NCBI RefSeq assembly: GCF_964340395.1
Contig: NC_135554.1
Span: forward strand, 9,888,975-9,952,974
Direction of reading: 5' to 3'
Source: Glandiceps talaboti
Lineage: Eukaryota; Hemichordata; Enteropneusta; Spengelidae
Length of the DNA stretch: 64,000 bases
The notes under the pieces are model-generated. The model saw nothing but the letters and a program-made list of their open reading frames with translations, ran no database searches and was not told the origin of the DNA. Positions 26,601 through 40,123 of this stretch are shown in pieces (the first letter of the stretch is position 1; every line of letters starts with the position of its first letter). Both the position numbers and the translations under genes were made by a program.

Positions 26601-27007
26601 ACCATGTGATTTTCATTGGATATTCTCCTCTTAGTTCCTGGTACATCATGGCGGGCAGACCCTGTAGTAATACAAGATGACAATCTCACTCTCTAGCAGT
26701 GAGTTTTTACACTACTACTGGTATGTTATATATAACTAATACAATATTTTGCATGCTATTACAAGTTGTGCAGAATTGAACTTGATCTAACTTTAAAAAT
26801 GCTTTTTATTGTAACATTGTAATTTTTTTTCCTTCAAGCATGTTATATTGACTTACTCTATATTAATAAAGCTTTAATATTTCTAATGCATGAACTTGTG
26901 TCTGCTGTATTGTCTTCGTATATGGTGTGAGTAGAGATATAGAAGTAGAATTACTCATAGAATGGAATTAGGTAGTAACACCTGCTATACCCAACCAGCA
27001 CTCCTTA

Positions 27008-27530
<523 letters not shown>

Positions 27531-28927
27531 ATCCCCACCCTTCATGGTAGCTTCTGAAAGTATAATATTTGTAAAGCATAATTATTAGTGACATAAGAGG
27601 GGTGTCTTTGTTCAAATTGACCCTCCTGCATGGCTTTCCTTTCAAATATATAATTTCAAAAAAAAATCAATATACAGCTGGAAGTTAAACTTTTTTCAAA
27701 TTCATATATGTTAGCATCATCATGTTGTGAAAGGACTTTTCATTTTATTCAGAGAAAACCTTCTATGTAAATGAGTCACTTCCTTCAAGTGTATCAGTTT
27801 GATTGAAACACTCAATTTCCCTTAGTAGTGAAATTAAATGAGAAGTATTCCTCCCCCCTCTACACGCATTCATACATGTATATGCTACACACACAGACAT
27901 TCCCCATCCACATACACACTCTACAAAATTCATGAATTAATTTTCAAAGCAAGAAATGCAAATATATGCAATACTATGATAAAGGATATGCACACTTAGA
28001 GCATGCACTGGCAATGCATGCATACAGTTATCACTCCATGCGTACATGTCGGTTTGATAACTGGTAGTTTCTTCTACTGTTAGCACACCATATTGCACTG
28101 TACTTTGAAAGCTTGAAATCTGACTAGCTGTGTAATAGTCCTTATTTCTAGTATTTCTGATATATTTGCCACCTATACTTGTGTGATATGAGTCCATGAA
28201 TGTACATTTATATAGAACGATCACATTACTGCAATATTAAAGCTGCACTAGCTGTAACTAGGACATTTTTAAAACTGTTTTAAATGTAATGATTTGCTCG
28301 TAATATCATGCACCCTGGACAGTACTGAATTGTCTGAGAGTAATCGATAGTTGTGCAGCTGTATATGATAAGGTAAATTCAATCAAATTTATTTTGGGGT
28401 CAACACCTTAAAATCAGCTTCCCCCCCCCCCCTCCCAATGCAGTCAGGATTACAACCTGTTACTCAACCTCTAATTAAGATGTACAATGTCAGATTATTG
28501 GAATTTTAACAATTTTCAGTGAATATATTGTTGGTTGTCTGATCAAAAATATAATACCCCAGTGACAGTTAGTGCAGCTTTAAAAGGAAGGTGCCTATTC
28601 CATTTTTCAATTCTTTTACCGACTTTTATTTGTGTAAAAAAAAGCTTTCCATACATTATATGGAGCACATTGTGATTATTGTGGGGAAGCAATGGAAAAG
28701 TTATTTTTAAAAAAAAAAATATTTCCACAAAATTTTGTCTTCAGTCTTTCTTGAGATATGGGCACTCAAATATACTATTTCATAAGTATATAGAACAAAA
28801 ACATTTCATTTTTGATGTTATTTATATTTTGGTTATGTGTTCTGTTGGGTTGGCATCTTCCTTATATTAAGAGAACTGTTCAAGTTTAAGTGCACTCAGA
28901 AAACACCCATACTGACGTAGACAGTTA
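27531..28927. other. Non-coding, nothing recognised
   Basis: Contains a C homopolymer run near 28421. No exon-like frame is seen. Confidence 0.45.
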
Positions 28928-29362
28928 CAGGGCGCGTTCAATTTGCCCAATCATGATTGTGACTGATCTGACGTCATTTCTGGAAACGAGGTTGTCAATT
29001 ACTCAATCACATGGCATGATTACTTACATGTAAACATTTTTAAAACTTGCACACATTTCCTATAAATTAAATGATCTTCACCGTCGAAATGATAACAAAT
29101 TACCACTCTGACTGGAAACAAGTAATGTACATTGTACATCATATTTTCCATCATTTCCAACTTGCCATCAGCCACTACGTGCGCACGAGCCCCTCAATGA
29201 CGTAATAAGTTGTCCGCCATCTTGTATATCACGTCAATCATGGTTTGGGCCATGATTACTGTGATTACCAATTATGATTGTGATTGGTATTTATCAAACA
29301 AGAAATCTTGATTGTGATCCGATAAATCATGATTATGATTGTGCTAACCGAACGCGCCCCTG
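28928..29362. mobile_element. 435-bp MITE with CAGGG(G)CGCGTTC termini
   Basis: The left end CAGGGCGCGTTCAATTTG and the right end, read on the other strand, CAGGGGCGCGTTCGGTTAG form a terminal inverted repeat. Complementarity continues into CAATCATGATTGTGA-type text, so the ends can fold on each other. CAGGGG-type termini resemble hAT elements, but I could not find a clear 8-bp target duplication. No transposase is present, so it is non-autonomous. Confidence 0.75.
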
Positions 29363-31076
29363 TATTCAGAAGATCACTTTCCCATTTATGTCTCAAGGTG
29401 GCGCCTGTCATTGTCAATGTCGAGCCATGCATTAAGAGATAATGCTATTTCATTTGACTTTCAGCTTGCAAATGGGAATTAATCAGTGTCGGATGTATGC
29501 TATAGCACACTCCATAACTGTCTATCCATGTGCTTGCACTAAGTTGTAGGCTGTTGCAATATACGAATTCAACTCAAAGTAGAATCGCAATATGTGTTCG
29601 AAAGTCTCACCACAAAGTATTAAAGTATTCAAGGAACGAAGAGATGTTGCCTTATAGACATAAAACTATGTAATTAGTTAATGTCAACAGGAGCCAAATG
29701 AAAGAGGATCGCAAACTATTTTTCATATGAGTTCAAGTTTTGTTGGAGTGGCCATGACAAGTGGAGAGGAAAGGTATGGCGGCAGATACACAAAACCTGT
29801 GTACAGGAAACCCAAGGCGACCGTTTGAAGTCATTAATTGCAATGGCATTTTCCAGTGTGGAAATGTAGCATATCTGCTTATGTGTGCTATACATATACT
29901 ATTCAGAAGCGATAAAATCGTCATTGTTATATAAACAAGGAAGGCTTGACAGTCGAATTATTAGTTGACTAATACGTGAATTACCACATCTTGACCATTG
30001 CTTTCGAACATTTGTAACATTTTGCTGGGCCGATCTAGATACGCGAGTCGGAATCAACATTACCAGGATCGGTGACTAATAAAACAATTGAAGTCATGAG
30101 CCCCCTGTACCTCGGGTCGGTAAGCTCTATCATTAGAGAGTCGCTAATGATGTAGCCTAGATCAATCCTGTGCTGGTGAATTTCGACTTATGTGCCGTGC
30201 GCAGTCAGTGGAGCGAGGGGACCTCCATTGTGGATGGGATATACCGGATGGTTTGTAGAAATCCACCAACGCGAATGACCTCGGCTGCTAATGATGCACA
30301 TTCCTGCCATATCACCGATATACTTATGATATGATTATAATATATACCCATAAATCACAGCGAATTTTTAACCAAGGCAATTATAATATACCCTTTCTTC
30401 CAAAAAAAAACATGGTTGAAAATGTGATTTTTTTAATGACAGTATTGATATATATGTGTTATAAAATAATTTAGAATTATACATTAAAATCCCCATTTCT
30501 TATATAACTCTGTTACCATTCAGATAACATCATTATTTTGAAATCTATAATGTTGTTCTCTCGTTATTTTGGTCATATTTATACGTTTTGGAGTTCAATG
30601 TAAGAAGATTGCCTGCATGGGAAACGCGGACAACTCAGAAATGAAATGATTTTAAATTGTTTTTACAATTGAACTATAGCGAAGGAACACAACAGTTAAT
30701 TGAATTATTTGCTACATTAGCGCATGATGACACAATTTAAATAGTTTGTACACTTTCTTGAAGAACGTATTTTTAATTTCATTTCGAGAAAGAAGCTATA
30801 TGGACCAGTAAAACTTGGAAGAGAATGGCCTTTCTTGACCAGAATTAAATTGTTTGGGAGTAGCTAGTCACCACTATAATATTAAAAATCATATCAATAT
30901 CGAGTGTAATTATTATGTTATGCATTTTTAATTACTAGTATTCAACATTATGAATAGAATGAAAAATACCTCAACTACAGTGAAATTAGCCTTGGCGGTT
31001 TCATCATGAGACACACTGTTTTTTAGGTACATAAACGTAGACAAATTTCAACTCCACATATTATTTTAATTACTAA
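29363..31076. other. Non-coding; GC-richer patch at about 29980-30300
   Basis: The patch has many CpG and could be a promoter or first exon for a plus-strand gene, conceivably the coiled-coil gene at 33.9 kb. No open frame or confident splice structure supports this. Confidence 0.35.
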
Positions 31077-31317
31077 CAATAACAGACACATCACACACAG
31101 CAGGAACTTATTGAATCACGGTGATAAGTATTGCTATTCTTTACAGTGAAATAGATACAGGCTTCTGCTGAAAACATTAGACATTGACTTGATGATTTTA
31201 ATGGTTTCAATTGTTTACTTTCCAACTGATAATCAAGATGTTGAGTTGTCTGCTTCTACATCCCCACTGTACGCAGCACCTCTACAATTGTCTATTTTGA
31301 ATTGCATTTGAAGTTGT
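31077..31317. repeat. Dispersed repeat family 3, copy A
   Basis: Aligns in the same orientation with 54460-54700. Shared landmarks in order are ACACACAGCAGGA/ACACACAACAGGA, GATAAG-ATTGC, AACATTA, AACTGATAATCAA, TCTACATCCCCACT and GAAGTTGT. No coding capacity. Confidence 0.8.
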
Positions 31318-31380
31318 TTGTTTGTTTGTTTGTTTGTTTGTTTGTTTGTTTGTTTGTTTGTGTGTGTGTGTGTGTGTGTA
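31315..31380. repeat. (TTTG)n(TG)n microsatellite
   Basis: Twelve or so TTTG units followed by TG units, directly after the repeat family 3 copy. Confidence 0.9.
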
Positions 31381-31770
31381 AGAAATGTTATGTCACGTAC
31401 ATGAGGAAAAGGCAAAGGCAATTTCAATTTCTCTGTAATACTTTGTACTAATGTAATGTATATATTTCAATAAACATTACTGTAGTCTGTTATATTTTTC
31501 GACTGTTATGATCTGTTTTGATCTAACGACAGTGTCAATGCACCATGTAAACTTTAATACACTTACAGCGTAATATTAATGACATGGACAGTACAATAAG
31601 CAACAAGTATACACCAGCCGTGCATTAGCTAATAAGAAGAAGTTTGCCTACTCGAGCCGTGGCTGCTTTTGAGACGTTGGGCTTCGGTTCGTGTGAAATA
31701 CGGTTTCTCGTGGTTGCAGTCAGTGCAGCCATATCCATGCAAGCTAAATTCAGAAAAAAACTTTAATCAT

Positions 31771-32006
31771 GGTGTGTGTGTGTGTGTGTGTGTTTGTTTG
31801 TCTGTATGTATGTTTGTTTGTTTGTTTGTTTGTTGTGTGTGGGTGGGTGTGTGTGTGCATTTGGGTGCGCATGTGTGTTTGTCAAGAATATGGATGGCAA
31901 GATTAGTCGATCGTTGGAGTTTGACGGGTGGATGGATAGCAGGGTGGATGGGTGAATGGATTGGTGGATAGACGTATGAATGGATAGATGGATGGATGGA
32001 TGGATG

Positions 32007-32067
<61 letters not shown>

Positions 32068-32190
32068 GTGAATGGATAGATAGATGGATGGATGAATGAA
32101 TGAATGAATGAATTGATGGATGGATGGATGGATGGTTGGATTGATTGATCAGTGGATATATGGATGGATATATGGATGGACGGATGATCA
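31771..32190. repeat. Compound microsatellite cluster: (TG)n, (TTTG)n, then GATA/GATG minisatellite
   Basis: (TG)n at 31771-31792, TTTG units to 31832, then from about 31923 a 265-bp region of GGAT/GATG units with a pure GATA core at 32010-32066. The long serine/isoleucine- and histidine-rich open frames on either strand are repeat artefacts. Confidence 0.9.
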
Positions 32191-33872
32191 ACAAATTCAA
32201 ATATCTGCAGCTTGCTGTTAATCTTCTAACTAGCTTTGTGAAAGCGATGGCTGTCGCATGGGGCTGCTAATTAACATGGTGCGTTCTTACGGTGAACTCA
32301 GTGCAACTAATCGAATCCCTCATCATAGTGCTGGTAGGTAGCTTTACGTTATAGTTAGACATACAAACATTCAGTATGGTGTAATTCAACAATTCTGTAT
32401 ATGGTAACCAAGCACATGACACAACCTACAATTTCTTTTACACAGGCATGGCTACAGTAAACATCATAAAGAAAGAATAAGTATAGGCATCTTGAGAAGT
32501 AGAAAAAATACCACAATGAAAACAACGCATCACATTTTGAATAACTGCAGTGTTGTAAAGTCATTCAAGCTATGAGAGTTAATCTGAACTTTACAAATTC
32601 AACAGATCAAGAGCTACTTTAGTAGTTCTAGCCTTGTTACTTTTTTTTATTTGTATTATACTATGCAACACCCCTTGTCATGATACCATTGATAACCCCA
32701 AAAATATGCATAATGTAGGCTGACAAAAAGTAATCATAATTTTGTTATGTCATATTAGTAATTATACCTACTCACGAGTGAATCTGAGACAACACAGTGT
32801 TGTAGGAGTAGGAGTGGTTAGATATGCATGAACACTCTTGGTAGTCGGTACTGTGGTGTTTTCAATTTATTGGTTCTAAGTAAATTACGCCATAACATCA
32901 GTTCATACCACATGATTATGAATTCATAATGTTTTCATACCAGCTACTAGACATAAATTAGCGTGACTTACTTATAAATAGTGATGATATTTGAAAATGA
33001 AAAAAGGAGAAGCAAAATAGTTATCCCTTTAATGAAACAAGTAGATAACTCATTTCTAATCATAAGTAAACTGATTAAAATCTGATCAAAAAAAGTTTTA
33101 TTACATTTTATTTTATTACAGTACATGTATTTCATCTTAATTGTTGGTATTTTTTTATGTTTTCTGTTGTATTATACGTCCGATGTATTCACATCACCAG
33201 CTCGTCATCTATCAAGGTTTTACTTTGCTACAGGGAAACAACGATACCTTGTATTAAGATTTGCTGTATTTGACAAAAAATTTGGATATGATGAATGAAA
33301 TGAAAAGTGTTGGTTTCATTCAATGTCACTTATCAGTTCGGAGTTGACTTCGATCAGAACTTAAATGGAAGTGACTCATGGAAGTTGCCAAGCAACTGCC
33401 ATTAAACGTGTTATTGACTGTTTTTATGGTTATTGTAATATTATAACAATACAAGCTGTCAACAATAGGTAACATGATGAAACTGATGAGTGAAAGTGAT
33501 TGAAACCAACATATTATCGCGTTTAACACCCGGCAAGTTTGTATTAAAATAACCCTGACACCCTACATTTAGAGTGTTAGTTTCAAAAGGTATTCTTTCC
33601 CTTTGGTTATGCATGATCACAATTAAGTACACCCAAATCGAGGGAGAAGTGTTTATTAGCATTTAATAATGCCTGTATACACTCAGTTTATTAGGCCTAC
33701 TTCATCATTTTTTCAAGTTTTCAGTAATGTTTACCACAGAGAAATCGAAGATAGTTAAATAAATTAAACCCAAGAGAGACGAGCGAGAGTTTCACACTTT
33801 CAGACTTGGATTGGTATACAACAATTTACATATCGAAATCACGGATAACGGGGTTGTTTCTTTATTCTTCAG
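32191..33872. other. Non-coding; presumed intron or upstream region of the coiled-coil gene
   Basis: No further exon could be identified with confidence, although the exon at 33873 must have upstream partners. Confidence 0.4.
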
Positions 33873-34697
33873 CTCCGGCCGATAAGAAAGGATGGCATTG
33901 AAAGATTACAGATGGAGAGAGATAGTTTACAGCAAAACATCATAAAGACGGAAGATAAGATAGCTGCACACGAAAACAGACTTGGTCGATTGCAACAACT
34001 CCACAGTGAATACCTTACCAAACTCGACATCAAAGACGATGCCTTACAGTCCCTTGAACTTGAAGACGCAAGGAGCTCACTACATCGTGCAGACGAAAAT
34101 GTAAGAAAACATTATATCGCACAAGTTTTTAGTTAAAGGCTTGGGTTTGGGTCCCAGGTTCTCACTTTAGTGTTATCTAATTAGAATAATGATTTCATAG
34201 AACCATTCTTTTGTTTTGAACCCCAACTTTTCCCATTTTTTAACAGATTTTTTTTCTACAATTTTACTTACTGGACAACCGTTTGTAAATTATGATCATA
34301 ATCATGACTTGGCTTGATATTTTATCTACGTTGCTACCAAACACATACCTGGAAAATTCGCTAAAAATACCTTTAAAACCCAAAATAAATGAGTAGCACT
34401 AAAATAGCTGTATACGTCTGACCAGGTTATGCACTATATGCTTCATCAGGGACAAAAATACAACCAACTGCAACAGTGATGACAAACAAACAGAAGCAGA
34501 CAAAAGTGAGAAATTGAAAGCTTGACAGAAAACGAATCAGGGCCACATTGTTTCTATTGTTCTGCCCAGGAACACTTTTTCTCATCTAACTTTTTGACCC
34601 TATCCAACATGATTTTTACCTTGATGAAATAATTCTGTAATCCCCCTTTCGTTCAAGTTGTCTTCAACGTATCGACAGCATAGAAACTTCGGTGGAT

Positions 34698-34738
<41 letters not shown>

Positions 34739-34983
34739 ATCAGAAATACTTCAGCTGACTACTAATTGCAACATCGTTTGTTCTTTGTCTTTCTACACAG
34801 AGAACATCAGCTCGCCCTCAATCGAGCCAATATGAACCTTTCCCAGAATCTATCTTGGCGGCACCAGCAGCAAGAATGGGAAGATCGAGTTCGAATAATG
34901 CATCGACGAGTCAGTCAGAAAATCGCACAGGCCAGTCACCAATACCGGTAGCCCCACCATTACCGCCACAATTTGTATATTAA
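33873..34983 (+). CDS. C-terminal two exons of an unrecognised coiled-coil protein (partial)
   Basis: Exon a is 33873-34100, behind the acceptor TTTATTCTTCAG and ending in AAT|GTAAGA; it is 76 codons and phase 0 at both ends. Exon b is 34801-34983, behind TTTCTACACAG, and ends in TAA. Exon a encodes a strongly helical, charged segment (motifs such as IERLQMERDSLQQNI and LQQLHSEYLTKLD) typical of a coiled coil. In the phase that exon a dictates, exon b gives 60 residues of disordered Ser/Asn/Gln-rich sequence ending in a proline motif VAPPLPPQFVY, a possible SH3/WW/EVH1 ligand. Exon b is also open in a second frame, giving a helical peptide that stops at 34951, but no donor in exon a feeds that phase. 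Upstream exons, and hence the family, are unknown; I do not recognise the protein. A (CAA)n tract lies in the intron (34698-34738). Confidence 0.6.
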
Positions 34984-35680
34984 CAGTAAATTTCATTTCA
35001 TTTCCAGTTACCATATTAATAATAATACTCAGTTTTCTTACAAAGTGACACCGTTGTCATGTTTTAGACCAACTATTATTACACAAAGTGTTATACACAG
35101 TCCAAGAGTATTAAATGGATAAGGGCATATGCTATATCCACATCACGACCATATTACAGCACTAATTGAACCCATTTGAAATCACGTGACTCAGTTCCAA
35201 GGCAAAATATAGACGAACAAGTTATCAACTTCGTGAAGTTTCTCTCATAACATACGTAACCTACACTGTCACCCCATTGGATCCAAGTGAGTTAGATCTA
35301 GGAGCGTAACATAGCAATCGGAATTGACACAGTTTGAGATAATAGAGTTGCGATTTACAAGTTTTGCCTTGTTTTTTTTCCGAATTTTCTGTACCAAAAG
35401 AAATCGTCGTTTTTTATGGCATATAATTCCTGATGAGAGCTCTATCACTTGATATGATTTGGTATTTGGGAATGAAATATAAGGATACTCATCAATATGA
35501 AACAAAAGAATCATCAAATTAAGACTATCAAGGTACACAGAATGTCTCATTTCATCACAAGAACTTTCCTTTCATACATTTACACAAGATTTAAAAAAAA
35601 ATATTCAGACATTTTCTTGACTGACATTTACCATTTTATTTGGATTTATTTATGATATCAAACTAATAATTTACCCCTCA
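34984..35680. other. Presumed 3' UTR and intergenic sequence
   Basis: No exon-like frame is visible. Confidence 0.45.

Positions 35681-35681
<1 letters not shown>

Positions 35682-35716
<35 letters not shown>
35682..35716. repeat. (CA)n microsatellite
   Basis: CA units with one CG interruption. Confidence 0.9.
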
Positions 35717-35717
<1 letters not shown>

Positions 35718-35797
35718 TATGACTCTTTCTCGCTCACCCTCTCTCACTCACTCCTTTTATCATCTCACTTATTAATTTTCAAACATTTTCCAACCAC

Positions 35798-36642
<845 letters not shown>

Positions 36643-36934
36643 CTCGGTGAGTATCAATCTGCTAAGACAGTGCTTTATACCGCAGTGGAAGAGCGCAATA
36701 GTTTTGGTAGTACTGGAGCTCTTTCTTTTAATGTAATTAAATAATTCTGGGTGACTGTCATCCGATCGTTTTATGGGTTTTATGCACCTTGTTATGTTAA
36801 TTGTTATGTCTGATATTTAACAAAAATAATGAATTGGAATAAAGCTCTATTATTGACAACTAGCTATGTTTCCCTGCAGGTTCACATTTCAGTGTAGAAG
36901 TATTAGTCTATTTATTATTTATACTCCATGTCCT

Positions 36935-37308
36935 ACGGCCTAAAAATTGTGTGGTTCCGATTATGCTTAATTTTAGAATAGGTCGGGTAGGTAGAGTTTT
37001 TACTTTATGCATGTGAGTCTCTAGTGCAGGTAGTTATCTTTTCCGTTGTTGTTTTTTCCATATGGTATCTGTGTTATTGGTTTCCTCCTATCATCAGATG
37101 AACAGCCATCACAGATTGGAAAAATAGTTCTATATTGTCTTTTTAGGTTGATGTCAATTTCCGCATCCGATTTTTCTCATGAGACTTCACAAATCACGAT
37201 TTTATTACTTTTTTCTCGAATACGTAAAAAAAGAAGTTTACGATCGGCAGTGAAATCTAGGTAGGGGTCAAGTAACCGGAACCAAACAATTACTTTTTTT
37301 AAGGCCTA
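36935..37308. mobile_element. MITE family 2, copy B
   Basis: The inverted ends are AAATTGTGTGGTTCCG (from ~36944) and CGGAACCAAACAATTA...GGCCTA (to 37308). It is the compact form of the element at 27008-27530 without the TA expansion. The 72-codon open frame inside is not conserved in frame with copy A as a protein would be. Confidence 0.8.
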
Positions 37309-37847
37309 ACGTTTAGCATATTGGTGTTTGAGACAAACTTCTTGCCAAATGTGGTTAGCATTTTAGGGTTCTATACAACTATTTAATCTACACATGTAAA
37401 AACCTACAGAAAATAACAAAGGTCGACAAACCAATAGTTTGTATGTCATAAGTTTGTAGCTTTAACACCTTATAACATCATGCAAGGTGGGACGCTTTGA
37501 ACAAGTTTGCCTACCTGTCGCGTCGCTTCAGTTGATTCAGTTATACGGTATTTATACTCCTATGAGTATTAAACTACCAAGGGTACTTTATATTCATCAG
37601 AACAGTATAGTCACAAACATAGAATAAACTAATGGTAAAGAAATGAAATAATAATGTTTTTTTCTTTATCCCAAAATAAAGTATAATAATTTGTGAACAG
37701 ACTGATTTCAATCCGTGTAAAGCGATGGTTATGTATCATATGATTATGATCACTTTGTGACAGCCGCCGCTTTCAATATTACTATGACCCTGTTTCAATG
37801 TCTGTATGTCTCAAATGTGTACGTAGGTGCAATTCTTAACTTGAGAA
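37309..37847. other. Non-coding, nothing recognised
   Basis: No exon-like frame is visible. Confidence 0.45.
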
Positions 37848-38087
37848 CTAGATTACAGTGTAATTACTCTTCATAACAGCCCAATTACTCTTAACGATCA
37901 ATAGGTCAATCAAAATGTTCAGTTCATTCACTTGACTTGTAGTCACACTTTTGTACATCTCTTCATCGTGTTTTCTGTAAGGTTCGCCGTGACGGGGCGC
38001 CCTCACACATCGGTCAACCCCTCCGGTGAGGCCGGAACGGCATGACGTACATCTTAACAGTCTATTTACCGCGCTGTCGAGATACAT
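37848..38087 (-). CDS. Isolated open frame of 79 codons, possible exon of an unknown gene
   Basis: The frame starts at an ATG (38087) and has better codon character than its surroundings: the first two thirds are GC-richer, with many G/C third positions and six Cys/Pro/Gly-containing turns (RCTSCRSG, RAPRHGEP). The last third is AT-rich and may be read-through into an intron. No homologue is recognised, no partner exon was found and no promoter is evident. It may be a chance frame in a small CpG-rich patch (37975-38060). Confidence 0.2.
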   Translation of the reverse strand: MYLDSAVNRLLRCTSCRSGLTGGVDRCVRAPRHGEPYRKHDEEMYKSVTTSQVNELNILIDLLIVKSNWAVMKSNYTVI

Positions 38088-40123
38088 CGTTAGCTGGTCG
38101 ACCTTACCTTCATATCAACAGTTTGTCTTGAGAATAGTTTAGAACCTGGTAATTAAGAATTGAAAATGTTTAACTAAATAAGTGGTCACAGTGAGCATGG
38201 TAACTGTTCTGCAATTATGATTTAGATTCAGATACTTTTAATTGCCATATGTATTGTTTTAAACACTTTGGAATATAACTATTCACGAGCACTCCTAAAG
38301 ACGGTATAAAAAGGAAGAGGATAAAAGGACGGATAAAGAAATATAAAAGTGAAAATCAATTGCAGAATTGCAGACGGGTAAATAGCGCCGACAAGAGTGT
38401 AAAAGACTAACAAGACCATGAGCGGGATGACTTAAATCGTGTGTCACATACATTCCAAAGATAGAAATGAACTTGAGATATTTTATGCCTGAAAATAATT
38501 CTAATGCTAAGAAAAACCAAAATGTATCGATTCAATTGTTTCTATTGTCTTTTAATCCCAGCACTTTAACAAAACCAATTTACAAGTTTGGACACAAAGG
38601 AAGAGATTTCGATTAGATACAATCAAACCATCATGTATAACAAAAGAAAGCAACTGGATGAAACAATGGAGAAAACTATTATTAGCGAAAACAATGAGAA
38701 TGTGAAATTGATCTCCGGTTGTATTTGTATAGCCACTGCTTTAACGTAAAATCAAGTTCAAACTGACTCAAGACAAAAGAAACTATTATATACAATATCA
38801 GAATGAGCGGCAGATTGTCTACTGACGTCAAACGTCGGGTTGATATCATACAAACGTATTACAATTTCAAAGGAATAGAATTTGTATACATTGCTAGTCG
38901 GCAACACCTGTCATAAGAATATTTTAATAGTAAAGTATTTTTGATATATTTCTTAAGAATAACATTAATAGTAATAAGCGTTGGGACGCGAAGATGATAA
39001 TCTGAATATCACGACATTATATGCAAATATTAAGAACGCCAACCCAATCAACTGTCTCAAATGACTAGTGACGTGAAACTTGACATTTAAATAAGAATTG
39101 TAATACGATTTTGATAATGCTTTACATATTGAGAAACGCCTCTTTTCTGGGCCATATCTGTTGTAACTTGGAGTGTTTTGGGGTTAGAACTATCTACTCG
39201 AATTCGATCTCTTTGATCTGGGGAGAATGATCTGGGGCTAGATTATCTCGGCTGGACGATCTATCTGGTCGATCTTGCTTGATGATTTATGTGTTGATCG
39301 TCATCCTCTTGACTGGTGGGCCAGACTGTATGCTATGAAATAAATCATATTGAAGTTATATTCTGTTGTGTCTCTGTGCAGTGATTCCGAGTGTACCTCT
39401 TGCAAGCTAACTCCCTGCGAGAAGTTATCGTTAGTTGTTATCAACTTTGAAAAGAGATTAGACCGGTCGATAATACGTGTGCACTGAGTGTTGCCTTGCG
39501 GACAGTGCTCATATAGAGGCGGCCTTTTCTTTTTTTGTGTGCGACCCTGCATGGCCATTGATCCGACATAATATTAAGCGTTTCTTAACTTGGCCTCAGT
39601 CAAGTTCAAACACATTTATAAGCAGGGGGGACATGGATTTATTTGATGAACTGACAAATAGTGAAGATCACCAAGTATTGTAGTAAAAGGATAAACTGCA
39701 TACCGAGACGATGTATGTTGTATAAATGGAAAAGATCTGAGTTCGGCCTCATGCCTCACTTAATGGCCGAGCCAGGAGAGCAGATACTCACAGCTCCGGG
39801 GAGACTGGTTGTGTGATCCTAGTAGAGGTACTGCAGAGCGCATAATCAGTTACAGGATGCTTTCCGTTTGACGAGAGAAATCTCTCCCGTTATCATGATT
39901 TCTATTTCCTTCGTTCTCTAGTCGAATGCAAAAGATAGCACACAAGTATAATACGTACATGTAACCTGTCTCGAATTTTGTACGAGTCTAAGAGTTGACA
40001 TGCACTAGTAGTACTACTAGAGTGACCAGTGGTTCAACGATGTCACGTGATCCGTCCATATCTCATTGAATTATATCAGCATGCAACAATCGTAAAGATA
40101 GTGTGGTGTCTTCATTCTAAACA
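38088..40123. other. Region upstream of LEG1 copy 1
   Basis: No exon is recognised. A GATC-rich patch (about 39200-39300) repeats CGATCT and GATCTGGGG several times. The LEG1 promoter presumably lies in the last few hundred bases; no clear TATA box was found. Confidence 0.4.

Noticed and set aside
31763..32200. 145-codon Ser/Ile/His frame on the minus strand
   Set aside because: Translation of the GATA/GATG minisatellite.
34766..34951. Helical coiled-coil reading of the last exon as the main frame
   Set aside because: The preceding exon ends in phase 0, which selects the other frame; kept only as a finding.
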